Shown in pieces: positions 1 to 5,516 of a stretch of 6,281 nucleotides of DNA. The first letter of the stretch is position 1. Every line of letters starts with the position of its first letter. The notes beneath the pieces were generated by a model. The model was given only the letters and a program-made list of their open reading frames with translations, was not told the origin of the DNA and did not search any database. This DNA comes from UBA1858 sp045105615 (GTDB lineage: Bacteria > Pseudomonadota > Gammaproteobacteria > UBA4575), in NCBI GenBank assembly GCA_045105615.1, contig JBGCDS010000034.1:1-6281 (forward strand), read 5' to 3'. Position numbers and translations under genes: made by a program.

Positions 1-546
1 AATATCAAGCTCAACATGTCCAGCGAACAATTCTAAATCGGCTTCTTTGATTCCTGGTATTTTTCTTAATCCCTTAAGCAATAAACTGTAATACTGTGGT
101 ATTGGCCACTCGCTAGCGACACCCACTGCGGCCACCGCGGCCAACCAATCTCCATTGCGCGTCAATTGCTCCATCGTGCTAATGTACATTTGCAGTTCAG
201 GAATAATGGCATATGCCTTTGAGGATTTAATCTGAAGTCCTGTCGCCTGCATAAAATTTCGATATAACTGCATATGAGATTTATTCAAGTCGCCTTCTCC
301 ATATTCATCATAGAGAATCTCTGATAACACGTATTGTATGTTCTCATCAGGTGTTACCCCCAAAGCATTCGCTTGGTACAGCCTGGTTCTGAGAATATGA
401 GGATAATATAACTCTGCAAATCTTTGAGCTCTTTCTATTTCAAACTTCGATAGCCTAGATATCTTTTCAATAAATGGATCATTGAATAAAGGATGTGTTA
501 GTAATTGTTCTTTTGTTTCTTGCAAATATACTTTCCCTTGCACCAT
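1..546 (-). CDS. Haem-oxygenase-like (HDO/CADD-like) iron-containing redox enzyme, C-terminus beyond the window
   Basis: Reading the minus strand from an ATG at 546 gives 182 codons open to the left edge, so the C-terminus is missing. The protein is rich in helix and shows the metal-ligand pattern of haem-oxygenase-like diiron proteins (Haem_oxygenas_2; relatives include CADD, UndA and the SznF central domain). Visible are E81 and E84 with H91 in DEYGEGDLNKSH, E146 in ASEW, then H177 and D181 in FAGHVELD. The last expected histidine, about three residues after D181, would lie off-window. Family members use iron and O2 for N-oxygenation, decarboxylation or self-sacrificing amine transfer, so the reaction here cannot be named. 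AAGGAG at 550-555 lies only 3 nt from the ATG and 6 nt from the next codon, GTG at 543, which may be the true start. The gene lies 47 nt downstream of the ArsR-rhodanese gene on the same strand, so co-transcription is likely. Family confidence is good; function is open. Confidence 0.8.
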   Translation of the reverse strand, partial: MVQGKVYLQETKEQLLTHPLFNDPFIEKISRLSKFEIERAQRFAELYYPHILRTRLYQANALGVTPDENIQYVLSEILYDEYGEGDLNKSHMQLYRNFMQATGLQIKSSKAYAIIPELQMYISTMEQLTRNGDWLAAVAAVGVASEWPIPQYYSLLLKGLRKIPGIKEADLELFAGHVELDI

Positions 547-593
547 TATCTCCTTGTTTATGATTGTGACCAGCCTAGATTGAATTTTTTAAT

Positions 594-1244
594 TTATTTC
601 TCTACTGGCAAGCCTTGTAGTTTCCATTCTGGAAATCCATCTTCCAATCTACGTGCATTAAACCCATGCGTACGCAGCAACTCAATTGCATCAAATGCTA
701 ATACACAGTATGGCCCACGACAGTAGGCTATCACTTCTTTATTACGCGGCAATTGATTGATCTGATTGTTAATGCTCGTTGTTGGAATATTAATTGCGTG
801 CGGCAAATGACCTGATTGATATTCTGTTTCTGGTCTCACGTCGACCACAGTCACTTCTCCAGAATTCACCCGCTCGAGTAATTCATCTCTCGACATCGGT
901 TCTAATTGATCTTTTGCCTCTAAGTACTCAGTAATTAGAATTTGTATCTCGGCTAAATTGTCTTCAGCTACTTTTCTCATCAAAGCCAATAAAGCCACAA
1001 TAGAATAATCACTGAGACGATAGTATGATTTCTGCCCTTCTGTTCTATTTTTAACCAGTCCAGATCGTCTGAGGCCCTGCAGATGTTGTGATGTATTTGC
1101 CACTGATAATCCAGATACTTTTGACAGGTCATCTACAGTACGTTCACCTTGTGCTAAAAACTCTAGTAATTCCAATCTATTACCATTACTAAGGGACTTA
1201 CCAACTTGAGCAAATTGGGTAAATAAATCTTTTTTAAATGTCAT
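594..1244 (-). CDS. ArsR-family transcriptional regulator with C-terminal rhodanese domain
   Basis: This 216-residue cytoplasmic protein has two domains. Residues about 8-80 form an ArsR-type winged helix, with the recognition helix around SVANTSQHLQGLRRSGLV and the wing at GQKSYYRL. Residues about 118-214 form a rhodanese domain with VVDVRPETEYQSGHLPHAINIP and an active-site loop CRGPYC, C175 being the expected persulfide-carrying cysteine. C175 and C180 are the only cysteines. There is no ELCVCDL-type metal site in the helix-turn-helix part, so I infer sensing through thiol or persulfide chemistry in the rhodanese loop, not through arsenite or zinc. The length fits the known ArsR-rhodanese fusion family. 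The ATG at 1244 has only a weak purine-rich stretch upstream. The gene probably controls itself and the HDO gene behind it, and a near-palindrome at 1267-1286 is a candidate operator. Family assignment is firm; ligand and targets are inferred. Confidence 0.92.
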   Translation of the reverse strand: MTFKKDLFTQFAQVGKSLSNGNRLELLEFLAQGERTVDDLSKVSGLSVANTSQHLQGLRRSGLVKNRTEGQKSYYRLSDYSIVALLALMRKVAEDNLAEIQILITEYLEAKDQLEPMSRDELLERVNSGEVTVVDVRPETEYQSGHLPHAINIPTTSINNQINQLPRNKEVIAYCRGPYCVLAFDAIELLRTHGFNARRLEDGFPEWKLQGLPVEK

Positions 1245-1266
1245 TTATGTTGTTTCTTGTTGTATC

Positions 1267-1286
1267 ATTCAATCGATCAATTGAAT
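1267..1286. promoter_or_regulatory. Near-palindrome upstream of the arsR-rhodanese gene, candidate operator
   Basis: The 20-bp element has arms ATTCAAT and ATTGAAT around a GATC core and is symmetrical except for one mismatched base pair. It lies 22 nt upstream of the regulator's ATG at 1244, where an autoregulatory ArsR-type operator would be expected. AT-rich ATTC...GAAT dyads are typical of ArsR-family sulfur sensors, but the spacing here is 12 nt, not the 8 nt I recall for SqrR/BigR boxes. It also lies upstream of the divergent small gene at 1350. Binding is an inference. Confidence 0.4.
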
Positions 1287-1349
1287 TTATGAATATAGCT
1301 TAATCTTACTGCCATAACTAAATTATCACTATTCCTAGAGGCACATACC

Positions 1350-1463
1350 ATGACCGATAATGAATATAGCGTTGCCATCAAAGATCTCGTCAAAGCAGTT
1401 ATTGCTGGGGCATTCTTCCTTTATGGATTTTTCATTTTAGCCTTCATATTTGATATCCATTAA
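1350..1463 (+). CDS. Small single-pass membrane protein, 37 residues, function unknown
   Basis: An ATG at 1350 preceded by AGAGG (1337-1341, 8 nt spacing) opens a 37-codon frame ending in TAA at 1461-1463. The product begins with a polar stretch (MTDNEYSVAIKDLVKAV), followed by a hydrophobic segment at about residues 15-34 rich in Phe, Ile, Leu and Ala with no charge, and ends in DIH. This is the layout of a single-pass small membrane protein. The good ribosome binding site, the sharp polar/hydrophobic split and the position in an otherwise unexplained gap support a real gene. I do not recognise a family. It is divergent from arsR-rhodanese and upstream of zur on the same strand, 142 nt before the zur start, so it could be co-regulated with either. 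A chance frame of this length cannot be excluded without homologues. Confidence 0.55.
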   Translation: MTDNEYSVAIKDLVKAVIAGAFFLYGFFILAFIFDIH

Positions 1464-1519
1464 GTTCATATTCAAATAATTTAATTTTGGATTTTCCCGC
1501 AAAACCACTTTATAAAAAA

Positions 1520-1546
1520 CAATATTCATACAACGAATGAATATTG
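1520..1546. repeat. Perfect inverted repeat, 10-bp arms and 7-nt spacer, upstream of zur
   Basis: The arms CAATATTCAT (1520-1529) and ATGAATATTG (1537-1546) are exact reverse complements separated by ACAACGA. The AT-rich arms and the lack of a T-tract argue against an intrinsic terminator and for a dimeric repressor or activator site. The right arm overlaps the -35 side of the proposed zur promoter. The sequence differs from the Zur box at 1572, so a second regulator may be involved. An ArsR-type protein is one possibility because the regulator gene is nearby. Confidence 0.5.
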
Positions 1547-1572
1547 AATGTCGATACCAATGCATATAGGAT
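1544..1572 (+). promoter_or_regulatory. Possible sigma-70 promoter of zur
   Basis: TTGAAT at 1544-1549 and TAGGAT at 1567-1572 are separated by 17 nt, each matching four of six consensus positions. Transcription would start near 1579, inside the Zur box, which suits repression by blocking polymerase. The match is modest, and another -10 placement within the box (TATGTT at 1575-1580) is possible. Confidence 0.3.
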
Positions 1573-1586
1573 GTTATGTTATAACA
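1572..1586. promoter_or_regulatory. Zur box (zinc-uptake regulator operator)
   Basis: TGTTATGTTATAACA is a perfect 6-3-6 inverted repeat (TGTTAT / GTT / ATAACA). It matches the core of the known gammaproteobacterial Zur operator, TGTTATANTATAACA, in both arms. It ends 19 nt before the ATG of the zur gene, so zinc-loaded Zur should repress its own transcription together with the MerC gene. Autoregulation is inferred from position; the motif itself is seen directly. Confidence 0.8.
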
Positions 1587-1605
1587 ACCCCAGGTTCGCA
1601 GAACA

Positions 1606-2064
1606 ATGAGAGAACGGCATCGCCACAACCTATGCATCAAGGACGCGCTAACACGTGCCGAACAAGTATGTACTAAGCGCTCAATACGCCTTACGCCTAC
1701 ACGAAAAAAAGTCCTTGAACTCATCTGGCAAAGCCATAAACCAATTAAGGCCTATGACTTACTGGCAAAACTAAGTACCGAAGGTCATATTGAAAAGCCA
1801 CCCACCGTCTACCGCGCACTCGACTTTCTACTAGAAAATCACTTAATTCATAAAATAGAAAGCAGTAATGCCTTTATCGGCTGCGAGGTTGATCACAATG
1901 AATTAGATAGTAAATTTTTTGTTTGTGATAAATGCGATGAAGTCAAAGAGATGCATGAACCTAAACTTGACAAAACATTGTTAGAAACCAGCCAAAAACA
2001 AGGATTCATCCCCAATCAAACCTCAATAGAAGTTCATGGAATCTGTGCAAGGTGTGCAAAATAA
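1606..2064 (+). CDS. zur: Zur, zinc-responsive Fur-family transcriptional repressor
   Basis: This 152-residue Fur-family protein follows E. coli Zur along most of its length. The N-terminal winged helix carries AEQVCTKRSIRLTPTRKKVLEL and the diagnostic KPPTVYRALDFLLENHLIHKIES, which separates Zur from Fur and PerR. The C-terminal dimerisation domain has two CxxC pairs, C107/C110 and C147/C150, expected to hold the structural zinc. C93, H97, H117, E118 and H144 are candidates for the regulatory site. With zinc bound, Zur dimers repress uptake genes. No other in-frame start codon lies between the ATG at 1606 and the conserved AEQVC segment, so the start is fairly secure although the ribosome binding site is weak. 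The N-terminal tail MRERHRHNLC is unusually basic and His-containing. The gene overlaps nothing upstream and is followed after one nucleotide by the MerC gene. A Zur box lies just upstream. Confidence 0.95.
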   Translation: MRERHRHNLCIKDALTRAEQVCTKRSIRLTPTRKKVLELIWQSHKPIKAYDLLAKLSTEGHIEKPPTVYRALDFLLENHLIHKIESSNAFIGCEVDHNELDSKFFVCDKCDEVKEMHEPKLDKTLLETSQKQGFIPNQTSIEVHGICARCAK

Positions 2065-2065
2065 T

Positions 2066-2485
2066 ATGCAAGAACGTTTTGATAGATTTGCAATACTGCT
2101 ATCGGGTTTATGTGCAATACACTGTGTTGCGCTTCCTATTATTGCTAGTTTAATTCCTTTACTGACAGCAACAGTTCACCATGGCAATGAATTGCATGAA
2201 TTCTGGTTTCACCAATTTATTTTATTATTCATCATGCCAGTCAGCTTAATTGCATTATTCACAGGATTTCGCTCTCATGGGAGAATATTGCCTGTGGTAA
2301 TTGCTAGCATTGGTTTAATCATTTTAACTTTTATTGCATTGTTTGCCGAACAATTATTAATAGATGATGTCATACCACATGAAGGAGAAACCCTTCTGAC
2401 GATAACTGGCGGATTAATACACGCTATTGGACATATTCTCAATCTTCAGGCCACCAGAAAAAGACATACCCATTGCTCTACTTAA
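2066..2485 (+). CDS. MerC-domain integral membrane protein, probable metal-handling partner of zur
   Basis: This 139-residue protein belongs to the MerC domain family. The first membrane segment (about residues 8-35) contains GLCAIHCVALP with C16 and C20 flanking a histidine, the expected metal-binding motif. Further hydrophobic segments lie at about 50-67, 75-96 and 110-127, giving four in total. The loop TVHHGNELHEFWFH and the tail RKRHTHCST add histidines and one more cysteine. In mercury operons MerC carries Hg(II) inward, but no mer genes are present here. The position 1 nt after zur, behind a Zur box, suggests zinc or a similar soft metal. I chose the ATG at 2066 over an in-frame ATG at 2036 because the latter lies inside zur, and AAGGTG at 2049-2054 serves the later start, although its 11-nt spacing is long. 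The fold is secure; substrate and direction are inferred. Confidence 0.85.
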   Translation: MQERFDRFAILLSGLCAIHCVALPIIASLIPLLTATVHHGNELHEFWFHQFILLFIMPVSLIALFTGFRSHGRILPVVIASIGLIILTFIALFAEQLLIDDVIPHEGETLLTITGGLIHAIGHILNLQATRKRHTHCST

Positions 2486-2532
2486 ATATTATCGATGAAG
2501 CAAATATGATGACTAACAACCATATTGTATGC

Positions 2533-2557
2533 GCTGATTTCTGACATATCAGCTGAT
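2533..2557. repeat. Overlapping dyads upstream of the ABC operon
   Basis: GCTGAT (2533-2538) and ATCAGC (2548-2553) form a 6-bp inverted repeat with a 9-nt spacer. The right arm is also part of a perfect 10-bp palindrome, ATCAGCTGAT (2548-2557). The element lies in the 178-nt gap between the MerC gene and the ABC ATPase gene. It could be a protein-binding site or a small hairpin. It does not resemble the Zur box at 1572. Confidence 0.3.
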
Positions 2558-2562
2558 CATCA

Positions 2563-2594
2563 CCTGCATAACCATGATTGTGAGTTTATGCAGG
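2563..2594. repeat. Perfect inverted repeat / potential stem-loop upstream of the ABC ATPase gene
   Basis: CCTGCATAA (2563-2571) and TTATGCAGG (2586-2594) are exact reverse complements with a 14-nt loop, about 70 nt before the ATPase start. The 9-bp stem could act as a weak terminator or processing site after the MerC gene, or as an operator or leader hairpin for the next operon. No T-run follows, so a classical intrinsic terminator is unlikely. I see no convincing Zur box or promoter in the surrounding gap (2486-2663). Confidence 0.45.
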
Positions 2595-2663
2595 CATATA
2601 TTTCTAGCATAGAGCAAAATCTGATAGCTTTAGACCTGGGACATCACATCATTATTATCAATT

Positions 2664-3374
2664 ATGGAAACACTTAAAAGATGCGTTGATATTTCCCAGC
2701 TATCATTTCGGTGGCCAGGTGCTAGCGAAGATCTATTAAACATCTCACAGTTAGTAATTCAGCAGGGAGAAAGTGTCTTTATTCATGGCGCTAGCGGTAG
2801 CGGAAAATCAACACTTCTAAATTTACTCACTGGCGTTCTAACTCCAACACATGGAAATATAACCATACTAGACAAAAACATCACTAAAACAGGCAAAGCT
2901 AAGCATGATAGTTTTCGGGCCGACCATTTCGGAATTATCTTTCAGCAATTTAATTTAATTCCTTATTTAACAGTAATCGAGAATATCTTACTTCCATTAT
3001 CCTTTTCTAAGTATCGACAGGCTAAAGTAGATAATAACGGCCCATCAACTCACGACCATGCTTCAGAGCTACTAAGCTCATTAGGTTTAAATAGCCAAGA
3101 TATTTTTAATCGCAATATCACCGAACTCAGCACCGGACAACAACAGCGTATCGCTACTGCTCGTGCATTAATTGGTTCACCTGAAATTATCATTGCTGAT
3201 GAGCCAACATCCGCATTAGATTCTGATGCTAAACACGGTTTTATTGAGTTACTTTTCAATCAAGTCGAGAAAACCAATAGCACTTTAATATTTGTCAGTC
3301 ATGATCTTTCTCTAGCGACCATGTTTAACTCGACTATACCGATGAAACAATTCACCTCGGGAAGTATTTCATGA
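2664..3374 (+). CDS. ABC transporter ATP-binding protein (LolD/MacB-like), PA4064-type
   Basis: This 236-residue cytoplasmic ATPase has all the required motifs: Walker A GASGSGKST (42-50), Q-loop FQQFNLIP (Q94/Q95), signature LSTGQ (155-159, with Thr for the usual first Gly), Walker B IIIADE (175-180, E180 the expected catalytic base) and the H-loop histidine H213 in FVSHD. The length and Q-loop context place it with LolD/MacB-type ATPases, which power FtsX-like permeases. It overlaps the permease gene by 4 nt (ATGA at 3371), showing translational coupling and a shared complex. There is no clear ribosome binding site before the ATG at 2664, but no alternative start codon lies in frame just upstream. 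Gene order ATPase-permease-DUF3299 matches the zinc-responsive PA4064-PA4066 set of Pseudomonas aeruginosa as I recall it. ATPase identity is certain; the substrate is not. Confidence 0.93.
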   Translation: METLKRCVDISQLSFRWPGASEDLLNISQLVIQQGESVFIHGASGSGKSTLLNLLTGVLTPTHGNITILDKNITKTGKAKHDSFRADHFGIIFQQFNLIPYLTVIENILLPLSFSKYRQAKVDNNGPSTHDHASELLSSLGLNSQDIFNRNITELSTGQQQRIATARALIGSPEIIIADEPTSALDSDAKHGFIELLFNQVEKTNSTLIFVSHDLSLATMFNSTIPMKQFTSGSIS

Positions 3375-4633
3375 GCAGTGTTGTTCTTAGACTTGCCATA
3401 AAAAGTCTTAGGTTTAGAAAATTTTCAGTCAGCCTAACTGTCTTCTCTGTTGCTATCAGCATTTTGTTATTTCTAGCCGTTGACACTATAAGAGTTCAAG
3501 CCAAGGATAATTTTGTTAATACTGTTTCCGGCATAGATTTAATTGTCGGTTCACGCAGCGGCTCAGTACAACTACTTTTATACTCAATATTTCATATTGG
3601 CAATGCAACTAATAATGTATCTTGGGATAGCTACCAAAAAATAACCAAGCACTCTAGCATCGATTGGAGCATTCCTATTTCTCTAGGAGACTCACATAAA
3701 GGATTTCGTGTCATTGGCACCAACGAAAATTTCCTCAATCATTACCAGTACAAAAATAATCGTAACTTATCTCTTATTAGCGGCAAGAAGTTTTCTAATT
3801 TATTTGATGCAGTGATCGGTTCTAATGTTGCTAAAAAACTCAACTACACTTTAAATGAAGAAATTATTCTTGCTCATGGCATGGGTAATGTAAGCCTCAC
3901 TAACCACACAAATATGCCTTTCACTATTAGTGGTATATTAGAATCCACCGGTTCACCTATTGATGACAGCATTATAATTGATCTAAAAGCATTAGAAGCA
4001 ATACATATAGGGTGGGAACATGGTATTGCTAGCAAACCAGGTCTATCTGCAGAAGATATAGACAGCTATTCATTACAGCCTAAATCTATTACTGCATTTT
4101 TAATCAAGCTAAAAAGCAAACACGATGTTTTTAACATTCAAAGAGCAATCAATGATTACCGTAAAGAGCCATTACTCGCTATCTTGCCTGGGGTCGCTTT
4201 ACTTGAGCTATGGAAAGTAGTGGGAACAATAGAAAAAGTATTGATAATCATATCTGGTTTTGTCATTGTTACCGCTCTGCTCAGCATGCTTGCTATCATT
4301 CTCACTAACCTTAGTTCGCGCAGGCGTGAATTAGCTGTATTGAGATCTGTTGGCGCGTCACCATTACGCATCTCATTATTAATGATAATAGAAACAGAGC
4401 TGCTGATTATATTTAGTATGATATTAGCGATTGGCATGTTATATCTATCAATAATCGTATTCGCACCAATTTTGCATCAATCATATGGCATAGCTATTAC
4501 ACTCACTCCACTGTCATCATTCCAGTGGCTATTACTTGCATCAATTTTAATTGCTGGTTTAGTGATATCTTTAATCCCAGCATTTAATGCCTATAGAAAC
4601 ACCTTGCAAGATGGATTAACTATTCGATCATGA
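3371..4633 (+). CDS. FtsX/MacB-type ABC transporter permease, PA4065-type
   Basis: This 420-residue inner-membrane protein has the type VII ABC layout: one membrane segment near the N-terminus (about 18-37), a large periplasmic domain (about 40-285), then three more segments (about 288-312, 334-364 and 386-405). The cytoplasmic loop SSRRRELAVLRSVGASPLRI is the FtsX-family coupling region that contacts the ATPase. Proteins of this design usually transmit motion to periplasmic partners or extract lipoproteins, and do not pump solutes through a channel. The periplasmic domain has many histidines (H75, H94, H109, H124, H169, H179, H212, H217), including HGMGNVSLTNHTNMPF, which may matter if the system handles zinc. 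A GGGAAG ribosome binding site (3359-3364) lies 6 nt before the start. The 3' end overlaps the DUF3299 gene by ATGA. Family assignment is firm; the zinc link comes from context. Confidence 0.92.
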   Translation: MSSVVLRLAIKSLRFRKFSVSLTVFSVAISILLFLAVDTIRVQAKDNFVNTVSGIDLIVGSRSGSVQLLLYSIFHIGNATNNVSWDSYQKITKHSSIDWSIPISLGDSHKGFRVIGTNENFLNHYQYKNNRNLSLISGKKFSNLFDAVIGSNVAKKLNYTLNEEIILAHGMGNVSLTNHTNMPFTISGILESTGSPIDDSIIIDLKALEAIHIGWEHGIASKPGLSAEDIDSYSLQPKSITAFLIKLKSKHDVFNIQRAINDYRKEPLLAILPGVALLELWKVVGTIEKVLIIISGFVIVTALLSMLAIILTNLSSRRRELAVLRSVGASPLRISLLMIIETELLIIFSMILAIGMLYLSIIVFAPILHQSYGIAITLTPLSSFQWLLLASILIAGLVISLIPAFNAYRNTLQDGLTIRS

Positions 4634-5181
4634 AGAAATTTTTTTCATTTTTATTATTTTTCATTATTACTAGTAATTTAGCTCTTGCTGGGGATGCTCG
4701 CATCCTTGAATGGGATGAGATGATGCCCGAAGGTTATGTGGAATCATTATTAAAACTGAATGAAAATAGCAGCTTTAGCGCGTCAGATAGCTTCAGCTTT
4801 GATGATGATACAGAAGAAGCTCAGAACGCTTATGATGAACTAAGAACCATACTAGCCTCTGCACCGATTGTTCCTGAACTAAATAATCAACTGATTAAAA
4901 TTGCAGGATTCATAGTACCGCTTGATTTTGACTTTGACACTGAAACCTTCCAAAATTTTTTACTGGTTCCATTTTTTGGAGCCTGCATTCACACTCCTCC
5001 ACCTCCATCCAATCAAATTATTCACATCACCTCTAAAACTGCACTTAAACAAGAATGGTTAGACTACGCAGTTTGGGCAAGCGGCGAATTAAGCATACAA
5101 AGCAAAGATAGCTTACAAGGTTTTGCAGGATATTCGATGTTGGATGTTGCTTTAGAAGAATACACTGAAGAAGATGATTGA
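4630..5181 (+). CDS. Exported DUF3299 protein, PA4066-type partner of the ABC permease
   Basis: The 183-residue product starts with a Sec signal peptide (KK, then a Phe/Leu/Ile-rich core, with likely cleavage after LALA at residue 20). There is no lipobox cysteine, so a soluble periplasmic protein is expected. An acidic linker rich in Ser and Asp (about 48-62) precedes the conserved domain: IAGFIVPLDFDFDTETFQNFLLVPFFGACIHTPPPPSNQI (residues 91-130, the hallmark of DUF3299), followed by GFAGYSMLDVALEEY. C119 and H121 in GACIH are candidate metal ligands and the only cysteine is C119. The start overlaps the permease stop (ATGA, 4630-4633), so it is the third member of the same operon and probably works with the permease's periplasmic domain. 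The gene ends with tandem stops TGA-TAG and converges on the next gene. The biochemical role of DUF3299 is unknown to me. Confidence 0.85.
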   Translation: MKKFFSFLLFFIITSNLALAGDARILEWDEMMPEGYVESLLKLNENSSFSASDSFSFDDDTEEAQNAYDELRTILASAPIVPELNNQLIKIAGFIVPLDFDFDTETFQNFLLVPFFGACIHTPPPPSNQIIHITSKTALKQEWLDYAVWASGELSIQSKDSLQGFAGYSMLDVALEEYTEEDD

Positions 5182-5223
5182 TAGCTAAAAGAGTATAGAT
5201 TGAATTTCTTAGAATGTTACTAT

Positions 5224-5502
5224 TCAAGATACTTTTATCCTAACCACATTCATTATTTCCATCTCAATTCCTGCTATTAATTCTCTTGTTGCATAATAAG
5301 TAAGATTAACTCGCTGTCCTTTCAAGTCTTTATATTTAACCTGTCTCTTGTATCGAAATGGCACATCACAGCCTTCTATCATTAGCGTATTAACAATCCA
5401 CTTTCCTGCTTCCCGCTGCACATGAGAAGTGACTTTCATCATGTCTGAATGGACAAGTTTTTCATGTTTTTTGATTAACTTTTCTGGTTCTGAGTTTTTC
5501 AT
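5224..5502 (-). CDS. Conserved hypothetical protein, 92 residues
   Basis: This small basic protein (MKNSEPEKLIKKHEKLV...) has no signal peptide or membrane segment and should be cytoplasmic. It contains well-formed stretches such as SHVQREAGKWIVNTLMIEGCDVPFRYKRQ and LKGQRVNLTYYATRELIAGIEMEIMNVVRIKV, the second with an alternating pattern suggesting beta strands. It reminds me of short hypothetical proteins conserved in marine gammaproteobacteria, but I cannot name a family or function. The gene starts 14 nt after the stop of the amine oxidase on the same strand, so the two probably form an operon. No clear ribosome binding site precedes the ATG at 5502, which would fit coupling to the upstream gene. 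It converges with the DUF3299 gene, leaving 42 nt between the stops. Confidence 0.75.
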   Translation of the reverse strand: MKNSEPEKLIKKHEKLVHSDMMKVTSHVQREAGKWIVNTLMIEGCDVPFRYKRQVKYKDLKGQRVNLTYYATRELIAGIEMEIMNVVRIKVS

Positions 5503-5516
5503 ATGAGAAGACTATT

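Noticed and set aside
576..591. TAGATTGAATTT followed by TTA, seen here and again near 5196-5211, both close to gene ends
   Set aside because: The similarity is short and AT-rich, and two copies in 6 kb can easily arise by chance; there is no symmetry or other mobile-element feature.
505..726. Plus-strand reading frame of 73 codons
   Set aside because: It overlaps the ends of two well-supported minus-strand genes, lacks a ribosome site and shows no domain-like sequence.
1437..1724. Minus-strand reading frame of 95 codons across the zur promoter
   Set aside because: It covers the Zur box and the start of zur, and its translation is low-complexity with no recognisable pattern; it is a shadow frame.
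2036..2065. Earlier in-frame ATG for the MerC-domain protein, inside zur
   Set aside because: The extra ten residues do not look like MerC, the start lies within the zur coding region, and the ATG at 2066 directly follows the zur stop with a purine-rich site upstream.
2066..2485. Mercury-resistance operon
   Set aside because: MerC-domain proteins occur outside mer operons; no merR, merT, merP or merA is present, and zur adjacency points to a different metal.
3050..3259. Minus-strand frame inside the ABC ATPase gene, and similar frames at 4156-4437, 5045-5227 and on the plus strand at 5994-6212
   Set aside because: All lie opposite strongly supported coding sequence and carry no motifs of their own.
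5182..5226. Possible bidirectional terminator between convergent genes (TTGAAT ... ATTCAA)
   Set aside because: The 6-bp AT-only arms with a 16-nt loop and no flanking T-tract are too weak to call a terminator.
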